Shown here: piece by piece, positions 59,373-64,000 of the stretch | How the letters are laid out: every line of letters starts with the position of its first letter | How positions within the stretch are numbered: the stretch's first letter is position 1 | NCBI GenBank assembly: GCA_001465935.1 | Contig: LNKV01000020.1 | Span: forward strand, 62,001-126,000 | Source of the DNA: Clarireedia homoeocarpa | Lineage: Eukaryota; Ascomycota; Leotiomycetes; Helotiales; Rutstroemiaceae | Length of the DNA: 64,000 bases | Reading direction: 5' to 3' | Notes under the pieces: generated by a model | Seen by the model: the letters and a program-made list of their open reading frames with translations, nothing else | Told to the model about the DNA's origin: nothing | The model's database searches: none | Translations under genes and position numbers: made by a program

Positions 59373-59466
59373 GCCCGGCTAGCTCAATTGGCTAGAGCGT
59401 GTGACTTTTAAAAAGAAAAAGAAAAGATCAATCACAAGGTTCGGGGTTCGACCCCCCGGTCAGGCT
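59373..59466 (+). tRNA. tRNA-Lys (anticodon UUU) with A-rich intron
   Basis: Acceptor arm GCCCGGC pairs with GTCAGGC except for C4-A69, with a G6-T67 wobble. The D arm GCTC..GAGC is present. The anticodon stem TGTGA/TCACA is intact, loop CTTTTA with anticodon TTT. About 19 purine-rich bases (AAAGAAAAAGAAAAGATCA) sit at the canonical intron position. The T arm CGGGG-TTCGACC-CCCCG is perfect. Followed by a pyrimidine and T-run (about 59483-59490) suitable for Pol III termination. Reads AAA codons. Confidence 0.88.
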
Positions 59467-60214
59467 TTCCCCTCCACCCCCCTTTTTTTCTCTCTCTCTC
59501 TCTCTCATCAACATCCTCGCCTCCCAACTACACTACCAGAGAGATGTTTATATATATAGACTTTCCCTATTTTTTTTTGTCATCTTCTTATTTCCTGTTC
59601 TGGGGGAAGGGGAGCTTCCGATTATCTTGTTCTCTTCAGAAGACTTTCGAGTTTTTCCATGTTAAAACTATTCGGATTCAAAATCTTATTTCCACTTGCT
59701 CATTTGCCTGTGGACCCTGAGGCTCATATGACCGTTGTGGGAATGTCGGCGGCTACGATTGTTGGCTTTTTACTATAAGCAAAGTGGGATATAACTAAGC
59801 ATCCCTAAATCACAGTGATGTCTCAATGCCAAATACACTATCATTGATGAACCACGCTGTTGTCGACACAGACTCGCTCTTTTACACCGAATTCAAGTTT
59901 ATTCGCACACAATCACAATCACACTCACAATCATAATCAAGACAAGTAAAATGTTCTAGAACCCTTCATTTCCCCATGCAGCTAAATACATGAAGACTCA
60001 AAAGAAAACAGCAGCAAAGAAATGTAGAAAGCTGATCTGTCTATCACATGGCATCCGGCTTGCTTTTTATTCCAAATCAACCAGCAAGTCGAAATTGGCT
60101 AGTGAGTCCTGTTCTCAAAAATTCGCACCATTGCCGGAGCTGTAGATAACCTTCATGGTAAGTGCACAGCGGAAGATAGAGATGGCGAGATATATCATGA
60201 AAGATAGTCGCTCT
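59467..60214. other. Intergenic region between tRNA-Lys and EF2
   Basis: 748 bp. A Pol III-type T run and (CT)n follow the tRNA. The rest includes the 3' flank of the EF2 gene. No gene seen. Confidence 0.5.
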
Positions 60215-63061
60215 CTACAGCTTGTCGTAGTACTATCGATTTTGTTAGTCTCAATCTGGTGCAAGTATGTTAAAAGTTAAACTTACGTTCTCATATCCTG
60301 GCACCTCAACCTTGATACCCTTACGTTTACGCATCTCCTGTACGACTTGTCCGGTTTTCGAGGTACCATCGATAGGAGATCCACCTGGAAGAATTTGCCA
60401 ATGGTCGAAAACGGATTGAGGGAAAGCTTGACCAGAGGTGTGCGAACGAAGATCAGCGTTGAAACCGAAAGATTCCATAACTGGGAGGTATGCCTTAATT
60501 GTGAAGAGAGGGGTTCCTGGACGTTGTTCTTCGGCGAAGACGTGACCTCTTCTTCGGGTGAGAACACCATAAACACCACCCATGGCGGATTCTGGGACTT
60601 GAATTTCGACCAAGAAGACTGGCTCAAGAAGACCTGGCTCAGCAAGGAGAGCAGCAGCGTACAAGACACGACGAGCAGTTGGGATGACTTGTCCACCACC
60701 ACGATGGATGGCATCAGCGTGCAGAGTAACATCCATGATGTTGAATCTGCAAGATCTCATTGGCTCTTCAGCAATTGGACCTTCTCTTGACGCCCATTGG
60801 AAACCTGAAACAACTGAATCCTTGATTTCGTTCAAGTATTGAACAGCCTTGGTCTGATCAACCAAGACGTTGGCACCGCTGGTGTCTGGACCGAAACACC
60901 AGATCTTACGGGCATCGGTAACATCCCATCCGTGCTCATCAGCCAAGATACGGGCACGAGCCTTGAAATCATCACGGGGACCGATCTTTCCAGACTCAAT
61001 ATCCTTGGAAACTTCTTCGTCGAGAGGCTCAGCAATCATGTAAAGACGGTTGTGCTTGTTCGGCGATTTCGACAAGGCGGTCATGCTAGATTTTGCAGTA
61101 ACGGTCTCACGGTAAGAAACGACAGGGTCGGAGATACGGAGAGGTACACCAGCGTGATCTTCTTCAAGATCCTTCAAGCAAATTTCCAAGTGCAATTCAC
61201 CGGCACCTGCGACGACGTGCTCACCAGATTCGTTGATCAGGGTCAAGACACAAGGATCGGATTTGGACAGACGCTTAAGACCTTCAACAAGCTTGGGGAG
61301 ATCTTGAGCGTTCTTTACCTCGACGGAACGTTGAACGACAGGGGAGACGGAGAACTTCATAACCTTCAAGTTGTGGGCAGTTTCGCTGGTGGTAAGAGTA
61401 CCAGACTTCAACAAGAATTGATCGATACCGACCAATCCAAGAATGTTACCTGCTGGGACATCATCAATTGGGTCGACCTTACCACCCATCATGAGGACGG
61501 TACGTTGAATAGCCTTGATGAAGAGATCGTCCTTCTTGCCAGGGGTGTAGTTAGGACCTTGGATACGGACCTTCAATCCGGATCGGACAGTACCAGCGAA
61601 GACACGACCGAAAGCGTAGAAACGGCCCTTATCAGAGGTTGGCACCATCTTGGAAACGTACAACATGAGAGGAGCCTTGGGGTCACAGTCTCGGATACCA
61701 ATGCAAGCCTCGTCATCTGGGGGACCCTCGTACAAGGTCTCGGCACGGTACTTTTGAGCAGTGACTGGGGATGGAAGATGGAGAATCATCATCTCCATAA
61801 GAGCATCGGCGGCTGGCAAGAAAGTACGCATGATGACTTTGAGGAGTTGTTTGCCGTCCTTATCCTTATCTTCTGCGGAGAGCTTGATGTTAAGCTTCTC
61901 AAGAAGGGTTGGGATCTCATCCTTCTTGAAGTTCATAACAGCGTTGAAGATACGGAAGATAGGGTCAAGGATAAACTGGTTGAAAGCACGCTCCAATGGC
62001 TTGTCTTCGTGGGTACTCTTGTTCGTCCACTTTTTGGTGTGTGGGTTGAAGTAGTTGTCGCCCTGATAATCGTTAGAATAAAACCCTACATGGCAATTTC
62101 ACATCCAAATCTACTCACCCAGAGACGCTCCATCATCTTATTCCTGTCAACACCGAACTTCTTGGCATATCTTTGAGCAAATTGTCTGATGGTGAAAGCC
62201 CATCCGTGGAGACCGGAACCGAAGGCAACGGTTCCCTTGTATGGGTAAACTTGGACATCACCCAAAGTCTTGTCGAAGTAGGTGGAGATGACGACGTTGA
62301 CAGACTCGATGGTTCTCGAGAAAGATTGGTAAAGATCTTCCTTTGAGACTTGCAACTCGAGAAGAGCACGGTCGACCTTGTTAATGATAACAACGGGCTT
62401 AATACGCTCACCAAGAGCTTGACGAAGGACAGTCTCGGTTTGGACACAGACACCTTCAATGGTATCGACGACAACGAGAGCACCATCAGTGACACGAAGG
62501 GCAGCAGTAACCTCAGAAGAGAAATCGACGTGACCAGGCGAATCAATCAAGTTGATCAAGAAATCCTTACCATCGGTCTTTTGACCGACGATATCCTTCA
62601 AGTCGTCCTCCTCGGGAAGATTTCCGTATAGAGAGATAGCAGTGGACTTGATGGTGATACCACGTTCTTGTTCATCGGCACGAGTATCGGTGGCTCGCGC
62701 ATCACCGGCCTTTGCGGCGGAGATAATACCGTTCTTGGAGAGAAGGGAATCGGTGAGGGTGGATTTTCCGTGGTCGACGTGGGCAATGACGGACATGTTA
62801 CGGACATTACAGGCTTTGTCCATCAACTGGCGGACCTCTTCGACGGTGAAGCTATGAGAGAGAAGACATATTAGCAGATGCGACTTTTGAGTGTTGAGAT
62901 GGCATTCGGCTTATCTCCGAACTTCCATTCTTGACACCACGAAGTCGACGATGATTTGAAGCTTGCGATCAAGAGATAAGAGAGCTTCTAAAGCTTGTGC
63001 AGCTCCTCCTCTGGTCTACGAGAGTGTTGAGACAGGAAGAGAAATATACTTACTTAACCAT
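60215..63061 (-). CDS. EFT: Translation elongation factor 2
   Basis: Four exons, 63061-63054 (8 nt), 62851-62119, 62062-60287 and 60232-60215 (18 nt), encode 844 residues, the standard EF2 length. Introns are 202, 56 and 54 bp. The joins restore MVNFTVEEVRQLMDK, MMERLWGDNYFN and VPGYENYYDKL. EF2 is the GTPase that translocates tRNA and mRNA on cytosolic ribosomes. G motifs are AHVDHGKST (G1), DSPGHVDF (G3) and INKVDR (G4). Domain IV contains the diphthamide loop with the modifiable His in DAIHRGGGQ. The long first intron after only two full codons is common in highly expressed fungal translation genes and may carry promoter or enhancer activity. Confidence 0.98.
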
Positions 63062-64000
63062 CTTTGCGGTGGTGCTTCGAAAAGCTGATTAGAAAGGATG
63101 AAAAATTGGTTTTATCGTTCGACGCCCCGCTCGAGCGAAGATGTAACAGAACACTCTTGGTAGTCTGTAGAAACCACTTAAGAGTATGGAAGAACAAATT
63201 GTAGATACCTGCTACAGAACCCAAGAGTATGGGGAGCGAGATAATACAAAGAAAGTTTGGTGGTACTTTCGATGTAGAAGTAGAAGGGAGGAGGAGGAGT
63301 GGGAGGTTAAGAGGAGAAGAAGTGGGCGCAAGTCTGTGTGCTAAGAGTTTGAAAGGAAAAGGCTCTTTTTTTCGCTGGGTGGGGCAAGTCGAGAGTGGCG
63401 GGGTATGTAATTGTAATCCGGCAAGAAAGTAGCGTGGTGGTGCCTGTTTTGCAAGGCCGCGATTCAGTTTTGGCCTGATTTCAGGGCTAGGGCATAAGAA
63501 GCTCCCTGCGAATGTACGAAGCAGCAAATCCAGCCAATAGATACCATGGCTAGAAGCAACACGCGAAAGACTCACACAGAAACAGTCGAATGGCCACCAC
63601 ACAGTCACAGTCATCCGGCGAGCAATGCACATGTAGCTACTGCGCGGATAGAGTTGCCTTTCGTGTAGGAGGATGAATTGAACCCGCCCTCTTCCATAGC
63701 TTTGTCGGTTTTGTGTAGCTAAGGAGCGGGAGCTGGAGCGGTGTTTTTCTGTGCAGCAGAAAATGCTTATGAAACGGATAACTTATACCTTTCTGTGCAG
63801 GATTACTTGGTGCGTGATGACTGTAGCCGTAACATGCACGCATATGTACATATGCACAAGTAAATGCACAATTAGCCTACAGTGGTGTATGTACATGTAC
63901 TTCCGCACACCAAGAATGCTCTCGACGAATTGGGCACCTTTGGGCGCGTGGTAATTCGATATTGGTGGAGCTGTGGGCAGGATACATTCCATAAATGGCA
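63062..64000. promoter_or_regulatory. Upstream region of the EF2 gene
   Basis: 939 bp to the right edge. The 100 bp before the start are pyrimidine-rich on the coding strand, as expected for a translation-factor leader. A catatgtacatatg palindrome is near 63841-63855. No other gene is supported; the frame at 63054-63632 overlaps the EF2 start and reads through low-complexity leader. Confidence 0.5.

Noticed and set aside
63054..63632. 192-codon minus-strand frame at the EF2 promoter
   Set aside because: It overlaps the EF2 first exon out of frame, and the EF2 splicing is unambiguous.

Overview
The window is nuclear DNA from a filamentous ascomycete, most likely a helotialean (Leotiomycetes; the proteins recall Botrytis and Sclerotinia). 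Genes have short introns (about 47-200 bp) with GT..AG ends and CTAAC-type branch points. The protein set is typically fungal (CLASP/Stu1, Mtc6, Sec62, Lsb6, Aim41, a fungal LIM-RhoGAP, GH92 mannosidase, EF2). Intergenic DNA is AT-rich and full of microsatellites. The lineage call rests on recalled similarity, since no search could be run. Gene models below were built by hand from splice signals and frame continuity.

Layout. 1-2919 (-): Stu1/CLASP microtubule protein, cut by the left edge. 3501-4448 (+): BSP-type metallopeptidase-like protein. 4661-4981 (-): small two-exon hypothetical gene. 6409-8049 (+): single-pass membrane protein with a micro-exon. 8845-11089 (-): MTC6. 11608-12812 (+): SEC62. 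13660-14679 (+): unknown coiled-coil protein. 16326-18782 (-): RBM26/27-like RNA-binding protein. 19322-22176 (-): GH92 alpha-mannosidase. 25416-27046 (+): disordered protein. 27627-27726 (-): tRNA-Leu(AAG).

28.0-36.2 kb is an accessory, AT-rich island. It holds a broken HET-NACHT (NLR-like) gene interrupted by two solo LTRs, each with a perfect 5-bp target duplication. About 1.3 kb downstream lies an intact patatin-like phospholipase gene with a degenerate retropepsin-like middle and C-terminal ankyrin repeats. Both types belong to the fungal self/non-self recognition repertoire. This is the most interesting part of the window. 36283-38069 (+) is a berberine-bridge-type FAD oxidase.

38.1-43.2 kb is a repeat-dense gene-poor stretch (A45 run, several minisatellites, a perfect 16-bp inverted repeat). 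43245-47289 (+): LIM-RhoGAP. 48793-52308 (-): SNF2/RING helicase. 53604-55928 (-): type II PI 4-kinase (LSB6). 56392-57046 (-): AIM41. 58155-58619 (+): small SR-rich hypothetical. 59373-59466 (+): tRNA-Lys(UUU) with an A-rich intron. 60215-63061 (-): elongation factor 2.

Most genes are unrelated housekeeping functions (cytoskeleton, secretion, lipid signalling, translation, RNA processing). No operon or biosynthetic cluster is apparent. The only functionally suggestive neighbourhood is the HET-NACHT remnant beside the patatin-ankyrin gene.
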